Part shown: positions 36,056-49,483 of the stretch, in pieces | Layout of the letters: the number at the start of each line of letters is the position of its first letter | Numbering within the stretch: position 1 is the first letter of the stretch | From: Tanytarsus gracilentus | Taxonomy: Eukaryota; Arthropoda; Insecta; Diptera; Chironomidae | Direction: 5' to 3' | DNA: 64,000 nt | Assembly (NCBI GenBank): GCA_038502055.1 | Contig: JAXRKN010000041.1 | Coordinates: forward strand, 1,717,501-1,781,500 | Position numbers and translations under genes: made by a program | The notes under the pieces: generated by a model | Told to the model about the DNA's origin: nothing | The model's input: the letters and a program-made list of their open reading frames with translations, nothing else | Database searches by the model: none

Positions 36056-37330
36056 ATCTACTCTAAAAAAGAGTTAAAAAAGAGCTCAAAAAGAATTCTT
36101 TTTTAGAGTGAAAAAAGAGTAATTTTAGTAAAGAAAAATTAACTCTAAAAAAGAGTTGAAAAGGAGCTCTAAAAGAACTCTATTTTAGAGTGAAAAACGA
36201 GTGATTTGATTTTTATAAAATTAACTCTAAAAAAGAGTTGAAAAAGAGCTCTTAAAGAACTCTAATTTAGAGTAAAAAAAAATAATTTTAGTAAAGAAAA
36301 ATAACTCTAAAAAAGAGTTGAAAAAGAGCTCTAAAAGAACTCTAATTTAGAGTAAAAAAAGAGTAATTTTAGCAAAGAAAAATTAACTCTAAAAAAGAGT
36401 TGAAAAAGAGCTCTTAAAGAACTCTATTTTAGAGTAAAAAAAGAGTAATTTTAGTAAAGAAAAATTAACTCTAAAAAAGAGTTGAAAAAGAGCTCTTAAA
36501 GAACTCTAATTTAGAGTAAAAAAAGAGTAATTTTAGCAAAGAAAAATTAACTCTAAAAAAGAGCTCTAAAAGAACTCTTTTTTAGAGTGATAAAAGAGTT
36601 GTTTGAGTTTTGAAAATTAATTCTAAAAAAGAGTTGAAAAAGAGCTCTAAAAGAACTCTAATTTAGAGTAAAAAAAGAGTAATTTTAGCAAAGAAAAAAT
36701 AACTCTAAAAAAGAGTTGAAAAAGAGCTCTTAAAGAACTCTAATTTAGAGTAAAAAAAGAGTAATTTTAGCAAAGAAAAATTAACTCTAAAAAAGAGTTG
36801 AAAAAGAGCTCTTAAAGAACTCTATTTTAGAGTAAAAAAATTTACCTCTTAAAAAGAGTTGAAAAAGAGCTCTAAAAGAACTCTTTTTTAGAGTGATAAA
36901 AGAGTACTTCGAATTATAAAAATTTTCTCTAAAAAAGAGTTGAAAAGGAGCTCTAAAAGAACTCTTTTTAAGGAGTTAAAAAAGAGTACTTCGAATTTTA
37001 AAAATTTTCTCTAAAAAAGAGTTGAAAAAGAGCTCTAAAAGAACTCTTTTTAAGGAGTTAAAAAAGTACTTCGAATTATAAAAATTTTCTCTAAAAAAGA
37101 GTTGAAAAGGAGCTCTAAAAGAACTCTTTTTAAGGAGTTAAAAAAGAGTACTTCGAATTTTAAAAATTTTCTCTAAAAAAGAGTTGAAAAAGAGCTCTAA
37201 AAGAACTCTTTTTAAGGAGTTAAAAAAGAGTACTTCGAATTTTAAAAATTTTCTCTAAAAAAGAGTTGAAAAAGAGCTCTAAAAGAACTCTTTTAAGGGA
37301 GTTAAAAAAGAGTTTTTATCAAAAAGCACT
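36056..37330. repeat. tandem array of ~80 bp palindrome-rich units
   Basis: Units of about 80 bases repeat roughly fifteen times. Each reads approximately CTCTAAAAAAGAGTTG, then an AAAAAGAGCTCT block, then AAGAACTCTAATTTAGAGT, then a spacer GTAATTTTAGCAAAGAAA. The later units change spacer (TTCGAATTTTAAAAATTTTC), so there are at least two subfamilies in head-to-tail order. Confidence 0.75.
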
Positions 37331-37431
37331 AAAAAAGAGCTCTAAAAGAGTTCTTTTAGAGTTCTTTTTAGCAACAACTCTTTTAAAGAGCTCTTAAAGA
37401 GTAAAAAAAGAGTTTTCTTGTGCTACGAGGG

Positions 37432-40400
37432 ACGCTGTGACAATGAACGTAAAATCCCTCAGGATAGGCTCACAGAGCTGTGAAATGGAGTGTAAACAAT
37501 GTAACGAGAGTGTGAGTGATGGAAGTTTATTTTTCTTCGGGAATCACGACGAGCTTCACCGCATGGATGTCAATCTAAAGTGTTGGTTGTGATATGTGAC
37601 TGAGTTTTAATCCGATTAACTGTAACAATAGAGCTCATGATGTGGAAGAGTTTGTGAGAATTTTTAATCTTGATGTTATTGTTGTGGTTTCATGAAAAGT
37701 TTGCGAAAAGAGTGAAAGTCAAAATTTAATATTGATTGTTGGGGTGAGAAGAAAACTTTTAAGGCATTTAGGAATTCAAAAAATTTAATATTTTGTAGTT
37801 TTTTTAGAGCTTTTCTAACTTGGTTAATTTACCCAACAACGCTGTAAAAAATCTTACTTTCCCTTTTTCTCGTTTCACTTTTCAACATTCTTCCATTGAT
37901 GATTGGATTTGAAGTTTAGTCACGTAAAAATTGCTGGCTGCAAATATTTTTCTTCACATCACACACACACCTATGCTTGAGAAGGAACTAGATGCCACTT
38001 AAAACAATTGGAGAGGAGGAAAATTTTCTTCTTAAAAATAGCTTTTTTATTGACTTCGAGTATCAACTCAAGGATAGGATAAACGAGAAAAGATTGAGTA
38101 AGAGTTGATAGCTTTTTCTTCCTCTTCCTTATTTCTTGATAGATTATATAGAAAAGTTTTTGTCAACAAGCAAAAATTGTGAAGAAATAATGGAAAAATA
38201 ATTTTTTAAAGAGCTTTTAAAAGACAAAAATATTTTGAACTTTAACTCGAAACACAAAAAAAATCCGTCACAGAATTCTAATTTTAGATTTTTATCTTTG
38301 TGTTTTTCTTCCATTCTTCAACTTTTTTTACTCGTGTTAATTTTATTCCTTTTCGGAAGTTTGTTCACTTAACAAAAAACATAATTAGCCTTTCATGCGT
38401 GCCGCGTTTCACAAAAGTTTAACCTCCAGCATTCACGATGAAAGCGAGAACAAATATTTTGATTTTGCTGCGTAATGATAATAAATCATCCCCTTCTGCG
38501 AACAGCTTTTTCCACGTGTCTCTTTGCATGAATGAATTATTTTTTTGCTTTCTCCTTTTTTTTTGGGATAAATACACAAAAGTTTTTTACACAGAATTTG
38601 TTTACAAATTGGCGGACTACATGCTGACGCTGCAGCCGAAGTTTGATTCTGAACAATCTAATTCAATTTTTTAACCAAAGAGGATGAAGTGAAAAATGTT
38701 TAGACAGGGGTTGGAACGTTTATTATAAAGAATTTAATTTTTAATGGAAATTAAGTGAAAGTTAAACTTATAAAAAATATTATTATTTTTTAAAAACTTT
38801 TCCATTCCTTGGTTTTTTAGAAATCATTCATTGTTTGAAATTTTGCAGCTTTATCCATTTTTTTTCATTCTCTCAATCCTCTTTTTATCCATTTCGAGTC
38901 CGCTATGCGAGCAATTGAAAATATTGATCATTTAAGATTTAGAACAAAAGACAGCATGAAAGGCGGAATGAAATGGGGATTGAGCGAGCAAAGATGAAAA
39001 GGATTTGTAAACTGAAAGGAATGAGAATTGGATCAACATCATCGACAAGTAATGGATTTAATTTTATTCGTCTTGTAAAAATGCAAAAAAGTTTTTATTT
39101 CTCTTTTTTATCAGCTTGAAAATTTCATTCTGTGATTTTAATGGAAATTTCTGTTTGCGTTTGACAAAGAATAAAATTTCGACACGCGTTTGAGTGATTG
39201 AAGGCTTTTTAAAATAAATAAAATTTTAATTCGTTTCTTGGTTAAAATTACCACCATTGAAACTCAATTCCGTATTTCATAAATATAATTTTTAATCCAT
39301 ACCTACCGGCAATCTTTTAAATGAAATTACAATTTTAAACGATCGATATCAAATTAAAATCTTCTCTCCTGAAAATTGCAATTTAAATAATCCCAAATTC
39401 CTCCATTCATTATCAAATCTGCAATTACATTAATTTTAGAATAAAGCTTAGTCAATTTGCAAATTTTCTTCCAATTAACGCTCATTTAATTTTATTCGAA
39501 TGTGACATTGAGATCTAAAAAAAGATTCATCTCAATACAAAAAAGTTTTATCCTCTTTGATCATGAGTGTGTACATGGGAAAAATCGTTATAAAGAGTTT
39601 TTGAGAACGTGTAATAATTCTAAAGAGATTTAAAAAAGTCTAAAGTGGGTGCGAAAATTTTCATTAAAAAAGTTTCCATCCAAAAAATTCTTCCAGTAAA
39701 TAAAACATTATTTTTTTAGTGTTGTTTGCTTTAATGTTGTTAGTGTAATTTAAAGCGTTTAAGGAATTTCCGCTCAATTGAATTATTTGTGAATTTAAAT
39801 TGCAGAGTAGCATACAACATTAATGCTAGAGCTATTTTCCTATAACAGGTTTTATTTTGAAAAGTTTTGAGTAAGAGAATGAAAATTTCTCTCTCTAGAG
39901 AGTGAGAGACGAAAATGCTGTCAATTTTTCCGCTCTCTCAAATCAGCTGAGATGTGGTGAATTTTCTTCTCTCCATCCCCAGTCACCCAGTCATTTGTAA
40001 TCATTTGAAGAGTGCAGATGTTCGTGCCGATCTCTTCCCTAAGATTACCAAGTTGTAATTTTCATCTTTTTTATTGACAGTTAAGCACCCCGCAGCGAAA
40101 AAACCGACCTTGATGTGTTACTTTCGAGAAAAAACCATTAATCACTCATTGTGCAGAGTTTATACGCAACACACGCACATTTCACTTCTATTCCATCGCC
40201 CGATTTCCATTTTTCAACAATTTTTCACACTAATGTTTTATTCACATCATCTTCATCCTCAATAGCAAAACCGTCTTCGTTTTTACTTCTTCCTGTCTCC
40301 GAATTTCTTTCGTTGCCAATTTTCTTGAAAGCTTTTCAACAACGATGTCGCTTAATAAAAAGAAAAATTGTGTGCATATTTTCTATGTGGCGGCGGTTAA

Positions 40401-43400
40401 AGAGGAGAAGAAAGGAAAGTTTAACACCAAGAAGAAGAGAAGTGTCTTAAAGGTGCTTGGTTGTTGTGGATTTAAACTTTAGCGATTATTTAGTTTCAAT
40501 CATGTTTGAATTTTTGTCAAAAAAATTTAATATCTCAATCTTTTAATTAAAGTCATATTGAAAAAGTTTCTTATCTTCTTAAAAGTTGGTAATTATAAAA
40601 ATTTAGATTGAAACCTTCTTGGAATTTTATGTTGGTCTAAATCAACTGAATTTTATTAGGCGCAACCCTTTAAAATTTTATTTTTTACCCTTTGAATTTT
40701 TTATTTTGAACCTTTTTCCATCAAAGATGACAAAAGCATTTAATTTAATATTTTTCCACGCAATGCAAAATCGTCCTCTTAAAATAATGAATATTTTCAT
40801 TAGAAATAAAGCGCTTTAAATCAACACAGAACTTTTTGTGTCTCTTCATCACGAACGTTGATGTTAAACTTTTTTACATCTTCTTTTTCCTTCTCAGTTA
40901 ATTTGAGGATATAATGAAAGGCATTTGAGATTGAGCAAGCGAAAAAAATTTAGAGCATTTATGTGGGTGTTCGTAAGTGCTGACTAAAAAAGTTTTTATG
41001 TCTAGACAAACTTTTTTGTCAGAACTATAAAGGGGCCATTCTAGTTTTTCAAAGGACATTCGAAATTTTACTGTGGTAAAACTTTTCAAAAAGCTTTTTT
41101 ATGTTCATTTAAAATATCAAGAGTGAAAAATTATTTCCTTAGTCATGAAAGCTTTCTGTAATTTTCCGCTTCACGGTGTGACCGAGTTTTGAATTTTTAG
41201 AGAGTTTTATTTACGAAAAAGTCTTTAAAAATAAAAAATAAATCATAAAACAATTTCAGATTCAAATTTAATCGACACAATTCAAAAAATACTGAAAAAA
41301 ATTAAATCTCCAAAAGTTCTTTTTATTCCCTACATATTTCTTCCTTTAGTAAAAAACTCTCCTTTAATATATTTCGCTAATAAAATAAAAATATGTGGAG
41401 CAGAAATGGGATGAAAAGTGGAAAAAATCAATCTCGAGATATTTTTAAGACGAAGAAGAGCTTGCAAACATTCTTATTTTTTGCTTGTACAAAATTGCTC
41501 CATAAATGCCAGAACATATCTCTTATTACTTCTGTTTTCATTGCTTTAGAGATGAATGCGAACAATTTCATGTTCATAACAAATTTCACAAGATCGTTAA
41601 ACGATGCAGGATAAAAGAAAGATTCAAGAAGATTTTCAAATAAAAAAATTATGTTTTTTAATTCATTTCAGGTTAAAGGTTGGTAGCTTTAATTTTTTTG
41701 GTCCATTTTTCTGTTTTGACCCTTTTTTTTGAAATAAAAATAAAATTTAACGTCTTTACCCTCTAAAATATTTTTTAATGTCTCTTTTTTCAAGCTTCAC
41801 ATATCCTCCATTAATTTTTATTTCGATCCCTCGTAATTTAAAACTAAAATCCGCGATTTGTTCTCATCTTACTCGAAGCTTTTATGGAACCGCATGATTG
41901 AGCCGCATAAAATGACACAAATCTCTCAAGGAATGGAAAAAATCCACAAATGGCAAGCATTTATTCAAATATGCGAATAATTTCAAGTAATTGTGTCAAA
42001 AAGGGTTTTTCCTCTATCTCGACGTATTTGCTAACACACACACACACACACGCAAAAATCCATTAACTCAGCTTTACAAAAAATCTCTCTGTATCGTGTG
42101 TGGGATTGTTTTTTTTATTATTATGAGCTTCAAATTGAGGCAAAATGAAAGCTTAAAACGACAAATTGTTTCGGAGAAAAAAAAATTCTCTCAAATGAAG
42201 TTAGTGGAAAATATTTTGCAATTTTTAGCTGAACTTTTAAATAACAATTTTCAATCTCGTCCTCTGCAATTTTTCACTCAAAACTTTTTCACAGCATGAA
42301 AAAAATAAAAAACTGATGGATTATGTGTAAGAATGGAAAATGAATTTTTACGATTTTCCTTAAATCCCTTCTTAACTTCTTTTACTTTCTCTCGCATGTC
42401 TTCCTTGCTTTTCTGACATTTTATTTTGACACCATGGTCATTGCGGAGTCAGTGATGTGGCTCTTTATTACCATCTTCCATTTTCACCCATTTTTCCTCT
42501 GCTTGCATCGTGAGAAAATTTTTATGGGTCGACGCTAAATCCGTTGACGCTATTCACACCGAAACAGCGCGCAATGAATGATAAAATTTTGCACTTTATG
42601 TGCGACATTAAAGTTCTATCATCTAGCTTTTTTTCGCAGTCCGTTCAATTTTCATTTCAACCTAATCCCGCACACCTGAGAGATAAGAGGAGATTTTATA
42701 CACTGCAGTGATGAGGTGGTAACGATGGTGAAGACAAGGGTGGTGTTTTTTTTTCTTAAAAATATTTTAGAATTTAAAAAAAGCTTTAAATTAAGTTTTA
42801 GAAAACTTTTGAAAATATTAAAAACTTTCAAATATTTTCAAAACTCTCTATAATTTTTCACTCACATCCCTTGAGATTTTGACCAAATTAAATTTTTATT
42901 TGTGTGTGAAGATTGAGCTCGACAAGATGCATTTTCTAATTTTCTTTTATTTAATCCTCTCATACCTTTATATCTCCAGCATCAGCATATTATCTCTTAA
43001 CGAACATGTTCTTCGCTTTTAAATTTAATCAAATTTTCAATTTTCTCATGTTCCTTTTAAAAAAGTTCTCGAATCTTTTTTCCTTATCGTCACCACGATA
43101 ATTGAGCGTTGATAGTGACGACGTTAGATGATGCTAAGAGCAACGTTTGAGATTGATGGACGTGCAGCTCGTTTATCTCCTAAGCTATTTGGCATGAAAA
43201 TTGCCATGAAATTATTAACACGTGTGTCTTATCAGGTTCTTCACACATTTTTTGATCAATGATAACAATGAAGTGAAAATTCGTCAATTTTTAAGGGGAT
43301 TAACTTGACAGTGATGTGAAATGAAGAAAATCACGATTTAAGAAAAAAAAACTTGAAATATTATTAACCTAGGTATTTTAATAAAAATATATTTGAAAAG

Positions 43401-46400
43401 ATTAATATTAAATAAAATTATTTTCTTAGAAGCTTAGATTAAAATTTTCAATAACAAAATTTTTCAAAAATATATTTTTAATTGTTTCAAGCCATGAAAT
43501 TTAATAAATTTGCAATATCTTAAGAAAGTAAAAATCCATTCATATATGTCATAATAACTCATATACACATCTCAATAACTCAAATTTTCTTTTATATTAA
43601 ACAATGTGAATAAAATCAATTTTTCAAGCTTAAAAAAATTAAATAATAAAAAGCTTTTTTGTGAGAGAAATTCTGACATTTTCATTGTGCGACACGTTAA
43701 AAAAACAAATGACACAAAAATTTCACTGTCGCATTTTGTGACAACAATAAACCCCAGTCCTTTTTATAAATAAAAAAATCCAGCTGAGATTGAAATGAGA
43801 ATAAAATCTCAGTCGATTTGTGTGCGTACATGTGTATGTCAATTTTGAAGCGATGCTGAAATCCATGTGTGTATGAATTTCACTCTTTATGGTAATGAGG
43901 AGATATCAAAGTGACATTTCAAATTGATTTCGAAAAGGATAAAAGACAAAAACGGAAGAAGAAATTCATCGAAAATAAATTCATGAGTTTTGTCGTGAAA
44001 GTGTTTCAAACTCTCAGATTTGTTTTAGGGATAAATTGATGGAGTTGCACGTGCAAATATTTTGGGTGTCGTCTGTCAGTTTGAGGAAGTAACAAGTCTT
44101 CTTCGAAAAAATTTATTAAACTCGAGTAGAATTTCAAGGGGTGGAAAACATTTTTTTTTGTTCCATTGATTTTATTAAAGAATAAAATTTTTATGTTGAT
44201 AATTAGTTTTCATTATATTAAAGCATTTTCTGAAGATAATAAGAACCATGCACGTGTTTATTTACCTTCGCAAACACACTCCTCATACACATTATAAAAA
44301 CTCATTTCTATACGATCTTTTAAGGCTCACTTTTTGTCGTTTTTTCTCCGAATTGTTACTCCCACGGCAACTGACAATAAAGATGTGCATTTGACAATTT
44401 ATGAGCATCCTTTAGATGTGTCATGATACTGCCATGAATAAAAATTGTTAGCTAGGAATTTCTAGTGTGAGAAGGACTTTAAAATAAAATTTATAAAAGT
44501 TAATTAAAATTTTATTATTTTCGGATTCATTTAACTTTTTGCTATCAATTTTAAATTCTTTGAACAAAAAATTTATTCAAAATTTTGATACACTCGACAA
44601 CTCTTTTTAATGCAGTAACTCATTAACTACCTCATTCACTCTTTTGAAATAACCCAACATTCATTGAAAAAGTTTACCTAGAGCGTCTGCAAATAATTTT
44701 CTCTCTCACATAAATCGCTTTTTTCCGCTTTTTCTGTGGAATTTCGCTCATCGTTTTGCATATTTAATTTATAGCGTAATTCACTCGTTTAGTTTATAAG
44801 AAAAATTGCAGCAGCAGCATGCAAGCAGAGTTCAGAGTTAGAGAAAGCATATTTTCATTTCACAAATCTTTTTTTTGTATCTTCATTTTCATGAGAGAAA
44901 GCTCAAGAGAGTGAATGGATTATTAAGTGACCCCGTAGAATATGCTTTGCATGCACTCGAAGTGTTTGGAGATTTTGAAAAGCAAATGTTACCAAAAATA
45001 CTAATAATAAAAAATAGAAAGATATGAAAATCACAGCTGAGAGATTTTTCTTTACTTCTTATTCTGGTTGTCATTGCACAGTGAGTCCATGTGTAGAAAT
45101 TCATTTTTTGTACAGTTATTTTACAATTTTTAAAAATATTTTTGAACAATCAGTTTTTGAGCTTTTAAATGCCGTTAAAGCATGACAGGGTTAAATCTTA
45201 GATAATTTAAATATTTATATCAAATTAAACTTTTTTTGCAATTTTTTAAAATCGTTCAATTTTCGTTGTTGTAAAAAATCCAATTAATTTTCATTCAGTG
45301 TCAGCTTTGAGGAAAAACTGTATGCTAAAAATAGGTAATCTCGAAAAATTCTTTCATGATATTTGACACGCTTCAGTTACATTGTTTGGTTGCCACTTTA
45401 TGAGCCTGTTCGAGTTTGTCAATGAGTGAAGTGACAAAAATCAGTGCCTCGACTTCAAAGTGCTCAGTTTTAAATTTCTTTTAAATTTCTTATTGATGTT
45501 ATTTGTTCGCTTAAAGGCATTAAAAATTAATTTATTCTCTGAAAACTTTTTCGAGCTTAAATTAGAATTTTTATGAAATAAAATCTAAAATTGAATATGT
45601 CACAAATTTTATTTTTAAATAATTTTTTTGCCAAAAACAAAGAAAATCAGTCAAAATTCATAAAAATTTTCAACCATTGTAATGCATTTGGAGATTTTAA
45701 CAATTGAAAATTTTGTCTCTAGTTTACTTGCTAATGTCATTTATTTTAATGAAATATTGTTTGCAGGAAAATTTGAAAACACAATTATTATCTCATCAAC
45801 GCCACAAAATGAAATTTTCTTGATTGGATAATGCAAACACGTGAATTATTACGTTGATTTATTAAAAATTTAAAAATTATTTTTTTTATTAGGACCTAAT
45901 TTAAAAATTATTTTCCATCATAGATAATCCTCTCATTTCCATTGTTATTATCTGATCTTGAAATTGACGTCGAAGGAGTATTAAAAATGGAAATATGAAC
46001 ACATGCAACTTAATTCGCTTCAGAAAATCCATCTCTGAAGTGTTTTTTACGTTCAATAAATCTTTCGATCATAATGCTGCATCTGTACTCGAAAGTATTA
46101 AGAATAATACTGGATATGAAACTGTTATTGGCATGTGCTTCAGAAAATGTTTCCACTGAACTAAAATTATTCGGTTTAGATTAGATTGGATGAGCAAGCG
46201 AGCAACACTTGAACTTGTAATTTTAAGATAAGTTTAAAATGAACTTTATAAGCTCAAAAATTATTTTGGGAAAAAAGCTTGATTTTATATAGTTTGTAAT
46301 CCTCAAATACTTTATGATGTTGAGAAAGTATTTGGATGAAATTTATACAAAATGTTATTTTTATAAGCTCGAATAATTTCTAAAGCACCTTTGAATAAAA

Positions 46401-49400
46401 TTCCAAATGAGCTCCACCTGTGTTTGTATGAGAAAAATATTTGTACAAAATTTTAATTTTAATTGCAATTTTGTTTGCAACATTTTCCAGTAATAATATA
46501 AAAAATATTTGCAAACAAAATTGTTTTCGTTTCTGAGGGTGGTTTAGATAAAATAAATTAACAATTTCATGAATGTTTTTGCAATTTTGTACTTTTTAAT
46601 AATGAAAAATATTCGGTTGAATGCGGTTTCAAATATTTAAATGAATTTTGATGTGAAGTAATTTATGTAAAATAATTATTTTGATTAATCAAGAACATTT
46701 GCTGTTGGCAGAGACTTTAAATTAATTCAAAATCTCAACCCCTTGCTACTGATTTTAAAATTTAATATTTCTAAAAATTATTTTAATAACAAAAATTTTT
46801 TAGTGCCGCATATTTTTCTCTTCTTTTGAAAAAAGATTAAATTTTTTTATAGCTCAAAGCACATTTTCATTTTACATTCATGCTCTACTTCTATGACTCA
46901 TTATATAGCTTCTAAATTATACACTTACACTTCAGACTTCACATGTGGGTTCAAAGTGCACTTATAATTCTCATGATAGTGCAAAGTAAAGACGTAATAT
47001 GGATAATGGAATTTTAATTGCTAACTTTTTATTTAAGAGCTTGAGAGCTATTTAAAGAAAATGTGCTGGTAGCATTGGAAAAGTCGTCATGAAAAATTTA
47101 AATTAGCGAGATAAATTTTCTTTGGCGAGAAATCTAGAATTTTTATATTTCATTTATTCAGGGGTAGAAATTTTAAGCTTATTTAATGTTTTAAAAAACC
47201 TGACTGTTCAAGCAATAAAAATCATTTTAATCATTTCTTAGAAAGTAAGCGCTCTATTTGGAATCATTGACGTAACTTAATCTACTTAAGGCATTAGGCA
47301 ACAACCAATGGAAAAAATCCAACAAGTCATCATGACGCACAAGAAATGTTTGATTCTTTAGAATATTTCGAGTCACCTTCAGAGCTTAAAAACTTTACCC
47401 AAGAAAAAGTTCGTTCATGTTCTCTTTTTAATTCTTCTTTTTCTTTCCATCATTACATTTTGAGAGATCATTAAGAAAAGTTATTAGCCCTCAATTTGAA
47501 TCAAAACATTTGAGGCACAATTGGTCTTTATAGCTGCGGAATGTAATTGAAATAATTATTTTGCTCTCATTTAACTTATGCTCATTTAAATAGATTTTGG
47601 TACTAAAATTTGAAGGTTTACATGCTGAAGAGTTTTTTAATGAAAATCGTAAACATTTAGAAAATTTAAATTTATTTTTGGAAGATTAATAATAATTTCA
47701 ATTTTATTAAAATTAAAATATTGAATATTAAAAAAAATATTTTTATGTTCCCTAACTTTTAAACAACCCCAACTAATCCATCAAAAATTCTTCTTTTGAA
47801 ATTCTATAAGCAAAGTTTCTCAAAATCAAAAAAGTTCCGTCTTATGTCCACAAACTGCCAGAAAAGAACAAAATGATGAAATCATGACTGCATTGTGTAT
47901 CTTTTAAAAGAGCTTCTAATTTTTCGGTTGTTGACACAAAGAATTAACATCAATTTTGAGCGAGTGAAATATTAAGAAAAGTTATACAAGATGTGAAATG
48001 GGTCGAGTGACTTAGGATGAGAAAAATAACTAGAAAATGTTTAAACATTTATGTAATTATTGGGGAAAGTTTAGAGAATTTGTCACAAAAGCTATCGATT
48101 AATAATTAAGTGCTTGTTGTGTACCACATGCTTCACATATTAAACAAATATATCCTAAAAGTAACTAGACCCTCCTTTTAAGCAAACAACCCTCTAAAAG
48201 AGCAACAAATTCTCCGAAGGCATTCTCCTGTTGCTTTTTCTCTTCACCCCGAAAAAAAACACAAGAAAGTTTAAAAATTTATCATCACAAGTTTATCAAG
48301 AATTTCCGACCAGCAATTAAAAAGTTTTCTCAAACCAAACTTAATTTTTTTCGAACGAAAATAAAATGTCATGTCCATTTGTGCCTGAAGCTAAAATTCT
48401 AAACAATAACAAAAAATTAATGACGCAAAACTTAAATTTTGTGTGACACAAATTTTTTCATTATTTTACGTTGTTGATCATCGTGAATTGATCAAAATTC
48501 GCACATGCCTCACATCAAGGAAGAGTTAAGAGTCAAGAAGATAAATACAAACGAGTTTAAATGGATTTCTTGTATGAACTTAAAAATATTATATTCAAGT
48601 CACTCTGTCAATATGCGAATTATATGGTAATTTTCGTTTTATGGGAGAGAGAATTTATTGCGCTTGTGATGGCCAAAGGGTGGACACATTAATTTAAAAA
48701 TTATTAAAAAATTTCGACTTCTATAATAATTAGTTAAGTTAAAAATATTTCTTTAATTGTTTCGCTCTCTTGACTGTCACGACAGCACGTTAATTTTTTA
48801 TTAATTTATTCTCAACTAATGTTTGTTACGTCATTAGTCACTTATCTAAAGTCAACTTGCATCTCCAGTAGCTAATGCTAATGACAATTGAGTTCTAGAA
48901 TGTTTCAAAGGATGAAAAACTCATGAAGAGTTTTTTAAAAATTATTTTTCAATTTTAATAATGCGTAGTTTTATTAATTTAATGTTTGCTCAATTCCAAC
49001 TTTTATTGCCAAAGTCAAAAATTTCGATTGTCTTTTAAAATAGCCTAAAAGGCATTATAGCATTGTCGTTCATCATGACACCTTCCATAAATTTTCAAAT
49101 AAGTCCTCAACAAAGAACTGATAGTCGGGCTTGATTTCCTGGAAATTCCAGAACACGCAAAGCATTTGAACACATTCGAGCAAAGTCTCAAAAAAAATCT
49201 CTCACTAAATTTGTATTATGCGGCGAGTCTCAATGACAATCTACTGTTGAGGTGAAGAAAAAAATATCGAGAGAGAAAAAAAAACTTTAAACACTCGAAA
49301 TGACTCGACAGTTCGCATCGTGCAAGCGTGCGAGATACACCTGTTTTCACAAAGCACTCAAAGCACTAAGGCGGTAAACGAGTTTCCGTAGTTAGTTTTT

Positions 49401-49483
49401 TGAAATTGCGAATTATAATAGAAATCATCAAGTGCATCGAAAAAAGTTGTTTCATTGAAGTGTTTTCATGTTCATTTCGCAAC
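37432..49483. other. 12 kb intergenic region between the two secreted-protein genes
   Basis: AT-rich throughout. ORFs are short with random composition, and I found no gene on either strand. A short CA run occurs at about 42034-42051. No transposon termini or tandem arrays were noticed. Regulatory DNA of the Gly-rich gene is likely here but cannot be pinpointed. Confidence 0.4.

Larger units (their letters stand above)
35007..37431. mobile_element. 2.4 kb TIR element made of AGAGCTC/AACTCT palindromes (foldback-like)
   Basis: Both ends carry an inverted repeat of about 25 bases that begins CCCTCGTAGCACAAGA, with one mismatch soon after. The left copy starts at 35007 and the right copy ends at 37431. 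The interior is almost entirely variations of AGAGTT, AACTCT and AGAGCTC spaced by A or T runs, so the two strands look alike. It has a long palindrome on the left (35094-35335), a tRNA-like block (about 35660-35735) and an 80 bp tandem array (36056-37330). No transposase is encoded, so it is non-autonomous. A flanking duplication is unclear (at most AC). The superfamily is unknown. Confidence 0.75.

Noticed and set aside
42034..42051. CA dinucleotide run as a notable repeat
   Set aside because: Only about nine units; ordinary microsatellite.
38438..45149. Several ORFs of 60-100 codons in the 12 kb intergenic region
   Set aside because: Their composition is dominated by Phe, Lys, Asn and Ile as expected from AT-rich noise. 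No splice-compatible neighbours or known motifs were seen.
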